Notes: generated from the sequence alone by a model not told the origin. Positions 48,847-58,283 are shown, counted from the stretch's first letter. The stretch is 64,000 bases of DNA from Mycobacterium pseudokansasii (GCF_900566075.1 NZ_UPHU01000001.1:2170001-2234000), one strand, 5' to 3'. A program made the numbers and translations.

Positions 48847-49656
48847 ATGTCATTCCTGACGACACAGCCAGACGAACTGGCCGCTGCGGCGGGCAAGCTG
48901 CAGACCATCGGCGCGGCGATGGACGCGGAGAACGTCGCCGCGGCAGTCCCCACCACGGGCGTGATCCCGGCGGCAGCCGACGAAGTGTCGATGCTGCAGG
49001 CGTCGATGTTCACCGCCTACGGGAGTTTGTACCAGCAGATCAGCGCCGAAGCCGCGGCCATGTACGACATGTTGGTGAATACCCTTGGCGTCAGCGCCGG
49101 GACGTATGCGGCCGCCGAGGCGGCCAATTCTTCTGCGGCGGCCTCGCCCTTGTCGGACATCCTTGGCGCGCTGCTGCCCACTCAGACTCCCGGATGGATC
49201 ACGGATCTCGCCAATATCTTCAACATCGGCACCGGCAACTGGGCGTCGGCCGCGTCGGACTTGCTGGCGTTGGGCAGCGGTGCGCTTCTGCCGGCTGCCG
49301 CGGAGGCCGCCGAAGCCGACGCGGCCGAAGCCGTGGGCGGCGCCGCCGGCCTGGCACCGGCGGCCGTGGCCGAGGCCGCGATCGGCGGGGCGCCGATCGC
49401 CGCCGGCCTGGGCGAGGTGTCCTCGATCGGCGCGGCCGCACCGCCGACCTGGGCGGGAACGGCCACGTTGGTGTCCAGCACGCAAGTCGGCACGCTGCAC
49501 GGTGCCGGCTGGACCGCCGCCGCACCGCAGGCGGCGCCGGGCGCCGTCATTCCCGGCATGCCGGGATTGGCGTCGGCGACGCGAAGCAGCGCCGGCTTCG
49601 GTGCCCCGCGTTACGGCGTGAAGCCCATCGTCATGCCGAAGCCGGACGCCGTCTAG
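48847..49656 (+). CDS. PE27: PE family protein PE27, with a PPE-SVP-like C-terminus
   Basis: PE protein of 269 residues. The PE domain ([20 protein letters not shown] to [20 protein letters not shown]) covers about residues 1-100 and includes the YxxxD/E-type export signal region. The C-terminal part is not a PGRS. It contains [16 protein letters not shown] and ends [16 protein letters not shown], which closely resembles the SVP region and tail of the PPE proteins in this window. It is encoded 50 bases upstream of PPE43, its likely heterodimer partner in type VII secretion. It is the ortholog of Rv2769c. Confidence 0.9.
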   Translation: MSFLTTQPDELAAAAGKLQTIGAAMDAENVAAAVPTTGVIPAAADEVSMLQASMFTAYGSLYQQISAEAAAMYDMLVNTLGVSAGTYAAAEAANSSAAASPLSDILGALLPTQTPGWITDLANIFNIGTGNWASAASDLLALGSGALLPAAAEAAEADAAEAVGGAAGLAPAAVAEAAIGGAPIAAGLGEVSSIGAAAPPTWAGTATLVSSTQVGTLHGAGWTAAAPQAAPGAVIPGMPGLASATRSSAGFGAPRYGVKPIVMPKPDAV

Positions 49657-49706
49657 AGCACCCGCATCCGATACGAACCGGAATAAATCAAAGGAGTGGG
49701 ATAACA

Positions 49707-50876
49707 ATGGATTTCGGAGCTTTACCCCCGGAGATCAACTCCGCACGCATGTACGCCGGTGCGGGGGCGGCACCCATGATGGCTGCCGCCGCGGCATGGA
49801 ACAGACTGGCCGTCGAGTTGAGCACCACGGCCGCCTCGGTCGAATCGGTGATCACCCAGCTGACCACCGAGCAGTGGTTGGGTCCGGCGTCGATGTCGAT
49901 GGCAGCCGCGGCTCAGCCCTACCTGGCCTGGCTGATCTACACCGCCGAATCCGCCGCCCATGCGGGCTCGCAGGCCACCGCGTCCGCGGCCGCCTTCGAG
50001 GCGGCCTTCGCCGCGACCGTGCCGCCGGCTGAGGTTGCGGCCAATAGGGCGCTGCTGGCGGCGCTGGTGGCGACGAACATCCTGGGCCAGAACACACCCG
50101 CCATCGCGGTCACCGAGGCGCACTACGGCGAAATGTGGGCGCAGGACGCGTTGGCGATGTACGGCTATGCGGCGTCGTCGGCGGCCGCCGGCACGCTGAA
50201 CCCGTTGACCACACCGTCGCGGATCGCCAACCCGGCGGGGCTGGCCGCGCAAGCGGCCGCGGTGGGCCAGGCCGCCGCGGCCGGCACCGCACAGCAGGTG
50301 GGGCTGGCGAACCTGATCAGCAACGTGCCCAACACGGTCATGGGCCTCGCGTCGCCGGCCGCGTCGGTTTTCGACGCGACGGCCCTGGGCGGAATCATCG
50401 ATGACCTGCTCGGCAATACGTTCGTGCAGAACGCCATCAACGGTGCGGTCAACACCGCGGCCTGGTTCGTCATGGCCGCCATTCCCAACGCGGTCTTCCT
50501 GGGACATGCCCTGGATGCCGTGAACGCCACGGGCGGGGCTGCTGCTGCCGCCGAGCTGGCGCCGGCCATTGCGGGACCCGCGGCCACGACGCACGCGGTG
50601 GCACCGGCGGGCGCGGGCTCGGTCCTGGCCGGCATGGGCCAGGCGTCCGCGGTCGGCAAGTTGGCGGTGCCGGCGAGCTGGTCCAGTGCCGCGCCGGCGG
50701 TGCCTTCGGGGACCACGGCGCTGGAGGGCAGCGGCTGGGCGGTACCCGAGGAAGCGGGGCCGGTCACGGCGATGCCCGGCGCGCCAGGGATGGCCGTCGC
50801 GTCCAAGGGCGGTGCGTACGCTGCACCCCGCTACGGATTCCGGCCGACCGTGATGCCCAAGCAGGTCGTCGTCTGA
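49707..50876 (+). CDS. PPE43: PPE family protein PPE43 (PPE-SVP)
   Basis: PPE-SVP protein of 389 residues. The PPE domain is [20 protein letters not shown] with [19 protein letters not shown], the SVP motif is [12 protein letters not shown] and the tail [16 protein letters not shown]. The ATG at 49707 has a strong AAAGGAGTGGG six bases upstream. It shares the first about 190 residues with PPE44 at high identity, so the two are paralogues. It probably pairs with PE27 and is secreted by an ESX system not encoded here. Confidence 0.9.
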   Translation: MDFGALPPEINSARMYAGAGAAPMMAAAAAWNRLAVELSTTAASVESVITQLTTEQWLGPASMSMAAAAQPYLAWLIYTAESAAHAGSQATASAAAFEAAFAATVPPAEVAANRALLAALVATNILGQNTPAIAVTEAHYGEMWAQDALAMYGYAASSAAAGTLNPLTTPSRIANPAGLAAQAAAVGQAAAAGTAQQVGLANLISNVPNTVMGLASPAASVFDATALGGIIDDLLGNTFVQNAINGAVNTAAWFVMAAIPNAVFLGHALDAVNATGGAAAAAELAPAIAGPAATTHAVAPAGAGSVLAGMGQASAVGKLAVPASWSSAAPAVPSGTTALEGSGWAVPEEAGPVTAMPGAPGMAVASKGGAYAAPRYGFRPTVMPKQVVV

Positions 50877-50941
50877 TCCGGGCGGCCGGGCCGTAATGAG
50901 TCCCGTATGTGGTCGCGCGTCACGATGACCGGGGTGTCCGA

Positions 50942-53900
50942 ATGAGGCTGCTGATCGCGAACCGGGGCGAGATAGCGCTTCGAATCATCCGCACGGCAAC
51001 CGAATTGGACATCCGCACGGTGGCTGTCTACGCCGCAGACGACGCCGACAGCCCACACGTGCACGCGGCCGATCAAGCAATCGCCTTGCCCGGCAACGGC
51101 ATAGCCGCCTACCTGGACGGTGCGGCCATCCTGGCCGCGGCCGCGACGTCCGGCGCCGGGCTGATCCACCCCGGCTATGGGTTCCTCAGCGAGAACCCCC
51201 AATTCGCGCGGGCCTGCGAGTCCGGCGGCTACACGTTCGTGGGACCCGACGCCGAGGTGCTGGAGCTGGTCGGCAACAAGTCTGCGGCCCGCGCGGCCGC
51301 CGTCGCCGCCGGGGTGCCGGTGCTGGCGGCCACCCAAGGGCCGAGCACCGTCGAAGACATCCAGGAATTCTTCGCCGCTCAGGGCGGCGGCGCGATCATG
51401 ATCAAGGCGCTTGCCGGCGGTGGGGGCCGGGGCATGCGCAAGGTGACGAGCGTCGGCCAGATCGATGATTCCTACCGTCAGTGCGCCGCGGAAGCGCAGC
51501 TGGCCTTCGGCAACCCGGCGGTATTCGCCGAGGCATATCTGGGTGCGGCACGGCATCTGGAGGTGCAGGTCGTCGGCCAGCCACCGCATGCGCTGGCGCT
51601 GGGCGATCGCGACTGCAGCATCCAGCGGCGTTACCAGAAGCTGATCGAAATCGCGCCTGCCCAAGGCCTTCCGGATAACCTGCGCCGTGGCTTACATCAG
51701 GCCGCAACCTTGCTCTGCGCCGGCGTGGGATTGCGCGGGCTGGCCACCGTCGAATTCCTGGTCTGCGGAGAGGGATTCGTCTTCTTGGAGGTCAATCCAC
51801 GAATCCAGGTCGAGCACACCGTCACCGAGGCGGTGACCGGGCTGGACCTGGTGGCGCTGCAGCTGGCCATCGCTGGCGGTGCGGCCTACGACGAGCTGGT
51901 GTTGCCGGCCGGGATTTCCTGCGAGGCAACCACAGTCGCCGGTGATCCCGCGACGGCACGAGGCATCGCGATCCAGACCAGGGTCAACGCTGAAACCATG
52001 GCGGCGGACGGGTCCGTCCTATCCACGGCCGGTGTCCTGACGGTGTTTTCGTCTCCGAGCGGCCCAGGAGTGCGGGTCGACACCCACGGCCGGGCGGGGC
52101 TGTCGGTGAGTCCACGCTATGAATCGCTGCTGGCCAAGGTCGTCGTTCACGTCCACGGGTCGTCGTTTTCCGCTGCCGTACGCAAGGCACGTATTGCGCT
52201 GTCGGAGTTCAGCATCGAGGGCGTCGCCACCAACCTGGCGTTGCTGCAAGAACTCTTGTCGGACGACAAGGTTCAATCAGGCATCGTCACGACGAGTTTC
52301 GTCGACGAAAAGCTACCCGGCCTGGCGTCGGCCGTGCTGTCTCACCGGTACGACCATCGGGTTGTCCCGGTGGAGCTCTACCCGGGTGAGGAAGCGCTGC
52401 GTGCTCAACTGGCCGGCACGGTGGTGGACGTCGCGCCCGAAGGTACCGAGGTGGGCGTCGGCATGCAGCTGGTGGTGCTCGAGGCGATGAAGATGCAGCA
52501 CGTCCAGGCGGCTCCGGACGCGCTGCGGACGGTCCGCAATCTGGTGTCGCCCGGTCAGGTGGTCGCCACCGGCGACCCGCTGCTGGTGTTCATCCGCACC
52601 AGCGTTGTCGGTGGTGAATCATCAACTGCCAGCGTCGATCTGGATCGACCCCGAGCCGACCTCGACGAGGTCCGGCAGCGTCATCGGCGCACCCTGGACG
52701 AGGGCCGGGAAGCCGCGGTGGCCAAACGGCACAAGCAAGGTCGGCGCACCGCACGAGAGAACATCGCCGATCTGGTCGATCCCGGTAGCTTCGTCGAATA
52801 CGGTGCCCTGGCGATCGCCGCGCAGCGCAGCCGACGCTCCGAGGAGGACCTGATCGCCAACACCCCGGCCGATGGCCTGGTCGCCGGCGTGGCCACTATC
52901 GGCGCAAATCGGTTCGGCCCGGCCGCCGCACAAGCGGTCGTCGTGTCGTACGACTACACCGTGCTCGCCGGGACCCAGGGCATGCGCAACCATGCCAAGA
53001 CCGACCGCGTCTTCGATCTGGCCGTCCGAAACCGCCTGCCGGTGGTGCTGTTCGCCGAGGGCGGTGGGGGCCGGCCCGGCGACACCGACGTCGGCGGCCG
53101 GGCCGGGCTGGACGTGCCGACGTTCCGGGTGCTGGCCGGCCTGTCCGGGCGGGTGCCGTTGGTGGCCATCGTCTCCGGCCGGTGCTTCGCCGGCAACGCC
53201 GCCCTTGCCGGGGTGTGCGACGTGATCATCGCGACCCCGGACGCCAATATCGGCATGGGCGGGCCGGCGATGATCGAAGGCGGCGGGCTCGGCGTCTACC
53301 CACCGGAGGCGATCGGACCGATCGATGTGCAGCGGCGCAACGGCGTGGTGAGCCTGGTCGCCCACGACGAGGCGCACGCGGTGTCGCTGGCCAAGCGGTA
53401 CCTGTCGTATTTCCAGGGCAGCATCGACAGTTGGGCGGCATCCGACCCGCGACTATCCCGGCATGTGGTGCCGGAGAACCGGTTACGCGCCTACGACGTA
53501 CGCCGGGCGATCGAGTCCGTCGTCGACGTCGACTCGGTGCTGGAGTTGCGTCGCGACTACGGGGTCGGCATCCTGACCGCGCTGGTCCGCGTCGAGGGGG
53601 TGGCTTACGGGCTGATCGCCAACAGCAGCCATCATCTGGGCGGCGCCATCGACGCCGAGGCGTCGGACAAGGCTGCCGACTTCCTCGCGCTGTGTGAGTC
53701 GTCCCGGCTGCCGGTGATCTCGCTGTGCGATACCCCGGGATTCATGGTCGGTCCGGACGCGGAGAAAGAAGCCACGGTCCGGCGCTTCGGCCGGATGTTC
53801 ATCGCCGGCGCGCGGCTGACGGTGCCGCTCGGAATGATCATCCTGCGCAAGGGTTATGGGTTGGGCGCGATGGCCATGGCCGGTGGCTCCTTCCATGCGC

Positions 53901-54151
53901 CCGAGTTCACGGTCGCCTGGCCCACCGGGGAGATCGGTGGCATGGGGCTGGAAGGGGCGGTGCGCCTCGGGTTCCGCAAGGAGTTGGCCGCAGCCGCGAA
54001 TGAGGTTGAGCGCCAAGCGCTTTTCGACCGGCTGGTGGCGGCGGCCTACCAGCACGGCAAGGCACTGCGCTCGGCCACCACGTTCGAACTGGACGACGTG
54101 ATCGATCCGGCGGACTCGCGAGCCTGGATCAGCATACTGCCGAGACGCTGA
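50942..54151 (+). CDS. single-chain long-chain acyl-CoA carboxylase (biotin carboxylase-BCCP-carboxyltransferase)
   Basis: Multidomain biotin-dependent carboxylase of 1069 residues. Residues 1-450 are biotin carboxylase (MRLLIANRGEIALRIIRTAT; KALAGGGGRGMRKVTS; FLEVNPRIQVEHTVTEAV). The biotinyl domain has EAMKMQHV with biotin acceptor Lys517. From about residue 590 both halves of a carboxyltransferase follow (GVATIGANRFGP; EGGGGRPGDTDVGG; CDTPGFMVGPDAE). All functions on one chain match the mycobacterial single-chain long-chain acyl-CoA carboxylase described from M. avium subsp. paratuberculosis. That enzyme acts on long-chain acyl-CoAs. The ATG at 50942 gives the canonical start. From memory the gene is absent from this position in H37Rv. 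Confidence 0.93.
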   Translation: MRLLIANRGEIALRIIRTATELDIRTVAVYAADDADSPHVHAADQAIALPGNGIAAYLDGAAILAAAATSGAGLIHPGYGFLSENPQFARACESGGYTFVGPDAEVLELVGNKSAARAAAVAAGVPVLAATQGPSTVEDIQEFFAAQGGGAIMIKALAGGGGRGMRKVTSVGQIDDSYRQCAAEAQLAFGNPAVFAEAYLGAARHLEVQVVGQPPHALALGDRDCSIQRRYQKLIEIAPAQGLPDNLRRGLHQAATLLCAGVGLRGLATVEFLVCGEGFVFLEVNPRIQVEHTVTEAVTGLDLVALQLAIAGGAAYDELVLPAGISCEATTVAGDPATARGIAIQTRVNAETMAADGSVLSTAGVLTVFSSPSGPGVRVDTHGRAGLSVSPRYESLLAKVVVHVHGSSFSAAVRKARIALSEFSIEGVATNLALLQELLSDDKVQSGIVTTSFVDEKLPGLASAVLSHRYDHRVVPVELYPGEEALRAQLAGTVVDVAPEGTEVGVGMQLVVLEAMKMQHVQAAPDALRTVRNLVSPGQVVATGDPLLVFIRTSVVGGESSTASVDLDRPRADLDEVRQRHRRTLDEGREAAVAKRHKQGRRTARENIADLVDPGSFVEYGALAIAAQRSRRSEEDLIANTPADGLVAGVATIGANRFGPAAAQAVVVSYDYTVLAGTQGMRNHAKTDRVFDLAVRNRLPVVLFAEGGGGRPGDTDVGGRAGLDVPTFRVLAGLSGRVPLVAIVSGRCFAGNAALAGVCDVIIATPDANIGMGGPAMIEGGGLGVYPPEAIGPIDVQRRNGVVSLVAHDEAHAVSLAKRYLSYFQGSIDSWAASDPRLSRHVVPENRLRAYDVRRAIESVVDVDSVLELRRDYGVGILTALVRVEGVAYGLIANSSHHLGGAIDAEASDKAADFLALCESSRLPVISLCDTPGFMVGPDAEKEATVRRFGRMFIAGARLTVPLGMIILRKGYGLGAMAMAGGSFHAPEFTVAWPTGEIGGMGLEGAVRLGFRKELAAAANEVERQALFDRLVAAAYQHGKALRSATTFELDDVIDPADSRAWISILPRR

Positions 54152-54197
54152 CGGTATGCTGCGCTGCCCCGGCCCCGCCCAGCGGTCTCCGCAGGGT

Positions 54198-54203
54198 TAG
54201 ATT
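54198..54203 (+). promoter_or_regulatory. candidate -10 element upstream of fabG5
   Basis: TAGATT fits TANNNT and lies 33 bases before the fabG5 ATG, in the 85-base gap after the carboxylase. It suggests a promoter for the fabG5-fadE-fadE unit. Confidence 0.3.
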
Positions 54204-54236
54204 GGCTAACGTCGACGACACAGAAGGCATACCACG

Positions 54237-55028
54237 ATGACCTCACTGGATCTAACCGGCCGTACCGCCCTAGTCACCGGCGCCTCCAGGGGAATCGGGC
54301 TGGCGACAGCGCAGCGCCTGGCCACCGCCGGCGCCAACGTGGTGCTCACCGCCCGCAAGCAGGAGGCCGCCGACGCGGCCGCCGCCCAGGTCGGCGAGCG
54401 CGCGGTCGGCGTGGGCGCGCACGCGGTCGACGAGGAGGCCGCACGACGCTGCGTGGACCTTACCCTCGAGCGCTTCGGCAGCGTGGACATCCTGGTCAAC
54501 AACGCGGGGACCAACCCGGCGTTCGGCCCGCTGATCGAGCAGGACCATGCTCGATTCACCAAGATCTTCGACGTCAACCTGTGGGCCCCGATACTGTGGA
54601 CCTCGCTCGTCGTCAAGGCATGGATGGGGGAGCACGGCGGCGTCGTCATCAACACCGCCTCGATCGGCGGCATGCACCAATCCCCGGCCATGGGCATGTA
54701 CAACGCCACCAAGGCCGCCCTGATTCATGTGACCAAGCAACTGGCGCTGGAACTTTCGCCGCGGGTGCGGGTCAACGCAATCTGCCCCGGGGTGGTGCGC
54801 ACCCGGCTGGCGGAGGCGCTGTGGAAGGACCACGAGGATCCGCTGGCGGCCACCATTGCGCTCGGGCGCATCGGCGAACCGGTCGACGTGGCCGAAGCCG
54901 TCGGATTTTTGGTCTCCGATGCCGCGAGCTGGATCACCGGCGAGACCCTGGTGATCGACGGCGGCCTGCTGCTGGGCAACGCCCAAGGATTCAGGGGTTT
55001 TCAGGCGAACCCCGGAGGCGCGCAATGA
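54237..55028 (+). CDS. fabG5: short-chain dehydrogenase/reductase FabG5
   Basis: SDR oxidoreductase of 263 residues, ortholog of Rv2766c. The cofactor motif TGASRGIG is near the N-terminus. NNAGTNPAFG is present, and the catalytic Y155-x3-K159 lies in MGMYNATKAAL, with Ser in TASIGGM. The C-terminal GETLVIDGGLLLG is typical. It is expected to interconvert 3-oxoacyl and 3-hydroxyacyl thioesters or a related carbonyl/alcohol pair. The stop overlaps the next fadE gene by ATGA at 55025-55028, so three genes are translated as a coupled set. Confidence 0.93.
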   Translation: MTSLDLTGRTALVTGASRGIGLATAQRLATAGANVVLTARKQEAADAAAAQVGERAVGVGAHAVDEEAARRCVDLTLERFGSVDILVNNAGTNPAFGPLIEQDHARFTKIFDVNLWAPILWTSLVVKAWMGEHGGVVINTASIGGMHQSPAMGMYNATKAALIHVTKQLALELSPRVRVNAICPGVVRTRLAEALWKDHEDPLAATIALGRIGEPVDVAEAVGFLVSDAASWITGETLVIDGGLLLGNAQGFRGFQANPGGAQ

Positions 55029-56209
55029 GCATTCAGGACGACCTGCAAACCCGGGTGCGGGCGCTGCTCGACCAGCACGACCCGGCCACCACCGACCCGC
55101 GGGAATTCCTCGGCGCGCGGTTCGACGCGGGGCTGGCCTGGGTGCACTTTCCGGTGGGATTCGGCGGGCTCGACCTGCCACACACGTATCAGGCGCAGAT
55201 CGACGCGCAATTGGCCGCAGCCGGAGCGCCGCCGGCCGGCGGCGGGCGAAACATCATCGGGATCGGCATGGCGGCTCCGACGATCGCCGCGTTCGGAACC
55301 GAAGACCAGAAGCGTAAGTTCTTGCGCCCGTTGTTCACCGGCGAACACCTCTACTGCCAGCTGTTCAGCGAACCGGGAGCCGGATCGGATCTGGCCGGGG
55401 TCGCAACCCGTGCCGTACGCGATGGTGACGACTGGATTGTCAACGGGCAGAAGGTATGGACGTCGATGGCCCAGCACGCACAGCTGGCCATCCTGGTGGC
55501 GCGTACCGACCCCAACGTGCCCAAACATGCTGGGCTGACGTACTTCCTGTGTGACATGACGCAGCCGGGAATCGACATCCGGCCGCTGCGTCAGATCACC
55601 GGCGAGGCGGAGTTCAACGAGGTGTTTCTCACCGACGTCCGGGTGCCCGACGCCAACCGGCTCGGCCCGGAAGGCGGCGGCTGGCGGGTCGCGACCACCA
55701 CCCTCAACAACGAACGTGTCGCGATCGGCGCCCGGACCGGAATCCCGCGCGAGGGCGGCCATATCGGCAGGGTCACCGAGGCCTGGCGTGACCAGCCGGC
55801 GCTGCGCAATCCCGCGATGCACGACGAGATGATGCGGCTGTGGGTGGAAGCCGAAGTGCTGCGACTCACCGGCGAGCGATTGCGCCAGCAGGCCGCGAGC
55901 GGTCAGCCAGGGCCGGAGGGCGCCGGTATGAAAGTGGCGTTTGCCCTTCTGGCGCAACAGGTCTCGGGTTTCGAACTGGAGTTGCACCCCGAATCCGGCC
56001 TGGGATACGACGACTGGACAATGCGCCGGCCGGAGACCGTCGATCTGATCGGTCGCGGCCCGGGATATCGCTACCTGCGGGCTCGCGGCAACTCGATCGA
56101 AGGCGGCACCTCGGAGATCTTGCGCAACACCATCTCCGAGCGGGTGTTGGGCCTGCCCGGTGAACATCGGGTCGACAAGACCGTCGCGTGGAAGGACTTG
56201 CCTCGATGA
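55025..56209 (+). CDS. acyl-CoA dehydrogenase (first of FadE pair)
   Basis: Acyl-CoA dehydrogenase of 394 residues. FAD- and substrate-binding regions are visible in YCQLFSEPGAGSDLAGVATR and VNGQKVWTSMAQHAQLAIL, and the C-terminal end has ARGNSIEGGTSEILRNTIS, where the canonical Arg-Gly and Glu region of the active site occurs. Together with the downstream gene it forms a pair in which the second protein is shorter and divergent. That resembles mycobacterial alpha2-beta2 FadE heterotetramers such as FadE28-FadE29 for steroid-type CoA substrates. ATGA overlaps on both sides support stoichiometric production. Confidence 0.9.
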   Translation: MSIQDDLQTRVRALLDQHDPATTDPREFLGARFDAGLAWVHFPVGFGGLDLPHTYQAQIDAQLAAAGAPPAGGGRNIIGIGMAAPTIAAFGTEDQKRKFLRPLFTGEHLYCQLFSEPGAGSDLAGVATRAVRDGDDWIVNGQKVWTSMAQHAQLAILVARTDPNVPKHAGLTYFLCDMTQPGIDIRPLRQITGEAEFNEVFLTDVRVPDANRLGPEGGGWRVATTTLNNERVAIGARTGIPREGGHIGRVTEAWRDQPALRNPAMHDEMMRLWVEAEVLRLTGERLRQQAASGQPGPEGAGMKVAFALLAQQVSGFELELHPESGLGYDDWTMRRPETVDLIGRGPGYRYLRARGNSIEGGTSEILRNTISERVLGLPGEHRVDKTVAWKDLPR

Positions 56210-57309
56210 TCGCCGCGGACCTGCTGTACTCCGACACCGAGGAGGCGCTGCGGGACAGCGTTCGGCAACTGTTCGCTGATCGGTGTCCGCCGGAACTGGT
56301 GATGCGGGCCTATGACGCTCCACCGCAAGACTTTTCGGAGATATGGCGGACACTGGCCGCCGATCTGGGGGTGGCCGGGCTGTTGGTGCCCGAGTCGCTG
56401 GGCGGAGCAGGCGCGAGTGCCCGTGAAGCGGCGGTGGTCATGGAGGAGATCGGCCGCGCCGTCGCGCCGGTCCCGTTCCTGTCCAGCGCGGTGCTTGCTG
56501 CCGTCGCACTGTCGCGATCCGGCGAGACCGAAACCCTTTCAGGCCTGGCCGGTGGTGCGGTCACCGCGGCGCTGGTGGTGCCGCTGTCCACCGCTCCGGG
56601 TGATCCGGTCACCGGGGTGAGCAATGGCGCCGACGGACTGACCGGACGGGTCAGCAGCGTTGCAGGCGCCCGGGAAGCCGACGTGCTGGTGGTGCCGGTG
56701 GCCGGGCCGGACGGTGTGGAGTTGCATACCGTCGCTCGCGACGCGGCCGGAGTCGTGGTCTCGCCGCTACTGACGTTCGACATGACCAGATCCCTCGCAG
56801 ACGTGCAGTTTTCGGGTGCTGCCTCGGCGCGCATCGGCACCGGGCCGGCCGAAGCCGCGCTGGCCGACGCGCTGCAGACCGCAGCGGCGCTGCTGGCCTC
56901 CGAGCAGCTGGGGATTGCACGGTGGTGCCTTGACACCACACTGGCCTACGTCAAGCAGCGTAAGCAGTTCGGCCGGGCCATCGGGTCCTATCAGGCGGTC
57001 AAACACCGCCTCGCGGATTTGTGGTTCGAGGTCGGTTCGGCAACGGCGGCCGCCCGCTATGCCGCCGACACGTGTGCCCGGGGCGATGCAGACGCCGCGA
57101 TTGCGGCGGCGCTGGCGCAGGCCCACTGCAGCGGCGTTGCGGTGCACGCCGCCGAGGAATGCGTGCAGCTGCACGGCGGAATCGGCATGACCTGGGAGTA
57201 TCCCGCGCACCTGTACCTGAAGCGGGCCAAGAGCGACCAGCTGGCCCTGGGCACCGCCTACCGGCACCGCGCTCGACTGGCCACCTTGGTCGACCTGCCG
57301 GTCACCTGA
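56206..57309 (+). CDS. acyl-CoA dehydrogenase (second of FadE pair)
   Basis: Partner acyl-CoA dehydrogenase of 367 residues. It has the N-terminal helical domain (DLLYSDTEEALRDSVRQLFA), a divergent middle domain and a well-conserved C-terminal domain (YVKQRKQFGRAIGSYQAVKH; CVQLHGGIGMTWEYPAHLY). The typical FAD-binding TEPxAGSD segment of the middle domain is not evident, as expected for the structural or co-catalytic subunit of a heteromeric FadE. It begins inside the stop of the first fadE. Five bases after its stop a 19-bp tandem repeat begins. Confidence 0.88.
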   Translation: MIAADLLYSDTEEALRDSVRQLFADRCPPELVMRAYDAPPQDFSEIWRTLAADLGVAGLLVPESLGGAGASAREAAVVMEEIGRAVAPVPFLSSAVLAAVALSRSGETETLSGLAGGAVTAALVVPLSTAPGDPVTGVSNGADGLTGRVSSVAGAREADVLVVPVAGPDGVELHTVARDAAGVVVSPLLTFDMTRSLADVQFSGAASARIGTGPAEAALADALQTAAALLASEQLGIARWCLDTTLAYVKQRKQFGRAIGSYQAVKHRLADLWFEVGSATAAARYAADTCARGDADAAIAAALAQAHCSGVAVHAAEECVQLHGGIGMTWEYPAHLYLKRAKSDQLALGTAYRHRARLATLVDLPVT

Positions 57310-57313
57310 CTTC

Positions 57314-57390
57314 GGCGAGGGTCGGGCGAGCAGGCGAGGGTCGGGCGAGCAGGCGGGGGTCGGGCGAGCAGGCGAGGGGTCGGGCGAGCA
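57314..57390. repeat. 19-bp tandem repeat, four units (VNTR-like)
   Basis: The unit GGCGAGGGTCGGGCGAGCA occurs at 57314-57332, 57333-57351, 57352-57370 (one A-to-G change) and 57371-57390 (one extra G). It lies between the convergent fadE and dienelactone hydrolase genes. Copy number is likely to vary between strains. Confidence 0.9.
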
Positions 57391-57442
57391 GACATAGAAT
57401 CGCCTGACACGCCAAGGATTTGGATGACTCTACGTCTGCTCG
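57385..57442. repeat. 17-bp inverted repeat between convergent genes
   Basis: CGAGCAGACATAGAATC at 57385-57401 pairs with GACTCTACGTCTGCTCG at 57426-57442 at 15 of 17 positions, with a 24-base loop. It overlaps the last VNTR unit and lies just before the stop of the minus-strand hydrolase. It could act as a bidirectional terminator or mRNA-stabilising hairpin; there is no U-tract. Confidence 0.6.
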
Positions 57443-57447
57443 GCGGA

Positions 57448-58191
57448 TCAGCGCGGTAGTGCCGAAGCGAAGACGTCCGTCATCGCCGCCCAGTGCCGCT
57501 GCGCGCACGCCTCGTCGTAGGGCGGGTTGTCCGGGACGGCAAACCCGTGTGCGGCCGGATACCACTCGATGGTGTGCTCGACGCCGGCCGCGGTCAGAGC
57601 TTTGTCGAGCTGTTCGGCGTGGTCAGCGTTGAACGACGGGTCGTTCTTCGCGCCGCCCACGTAGACCGTGGCCCGCATCCGCTCGGCCAGCAGATGCGGG
57701 CTGTCTGCGCTGTCGGTGACCAAGCCGCCGCCGTGAAACGACGCCGCAGCGGCGACCCGGTCCCCAAGGCGCCCGGCGACCACCAGCGAGATCCGTCCAC
57801 CCATGCAGTAACCGCACACACCGAATCGCTGGCCCCTCACCTCCGCGCGTCCGGATAGGTAGTCGAACAACGCGCCGGCGTCGCGGGTGACGCGGTCCGG
57901 GGTCAAGGTGCCGATCATGAACATGATCCGCGCCCGCTCCTTCGCGTCGCCGAACGCGGTCGCCATATCGAATGCGGCCCAAGCGCCCTCGCGGTAGTAC
58001 ACGTCGGGCAGCAGCACCGCGTAGCCGTTGCCCGCCAGTTTGGCAGCCATCTGGTAGAAGGTGTCCCGCACACCGCCGGCGTCGGGATACATGACGACAC
58101 CGGGCCAGGGGCCTCCGGTGCCGTCGGGAGTGAACAGGTGGACGGGGCAACTGCCGTCGGGCGTGGCGACGGTATCGGTGAGTTTCGGCAT
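57448..58191 (-). CDS. dienelactone hydrolase family protein (Rv2765 ortholog)
   Basis: Alpha/beta hydrolase of the dienelactone hydrolase family, 247 residues. The nucleophile elbow GVCGYCMGGRISLV has Cys in the nucleophile position, as in carboxymethylenebutenolidases. The Asp is expected in GGAKNDPSFN and the His in PAAHGFAVPD. The N-terminus VMYPDAGGVRDTFYQMAAKL is also typical. It is likely cytoplasmic. An AACGGAGG ribosome binding site lies just upstream of the ATG (58189-58191). It is divergent from thyA, with 98 bases between. The true substrate is unknown. Confidence 0.88.
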   Translation of the reverse strand: MPKLTDTVATPDGSCPVHLFTPDGTGGPWPGVVMYPDAGGVRDTFYQMAAKLAGNGYAVLLPDVYYREGAWAAFDMATAFGDAKERARIMFMIGTLTPDRVTRDAGALFDYLSGRAEVRGQRFGVCGYCMGGRISLVVAGRLGDRVAAAASFHGGGLVTDSADSPHLLAERMRATVYVGGAKNDPSFNADHAEQLDKALTAAGVEHTIEWYPAAHGFAVPDNPPYDEACAQRHWAAMTDVFASALPR

Positions 58192-58277
58192 GGCCTCCGT
58201 TGTACTCCTGGGCCTTCGACGCGCATTGATTGGCGTCGACCCGCCGCGCCCTGCTTCGCCGGGCTTGCGATCGCCGC

Positions 58278-58283
58278 TAAGCT
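58278..58283 (+). promoter_or_regulatory. candidate -10 element (TAAGCT) for leaderless thyA
   Basis: TAAGCT lies six bases before the GTG at 58290, which predicts that the thyA-dfrA mRNA begins at the start codon. Confidence 0.45.

Noticed and set aside
48822..49706. 885-base upstream extension of PPE43 through PE27
   Set aside because: The extension is an off-frame reading of PE27. A strong ribosome binding site and the PPE motif start at 49707.
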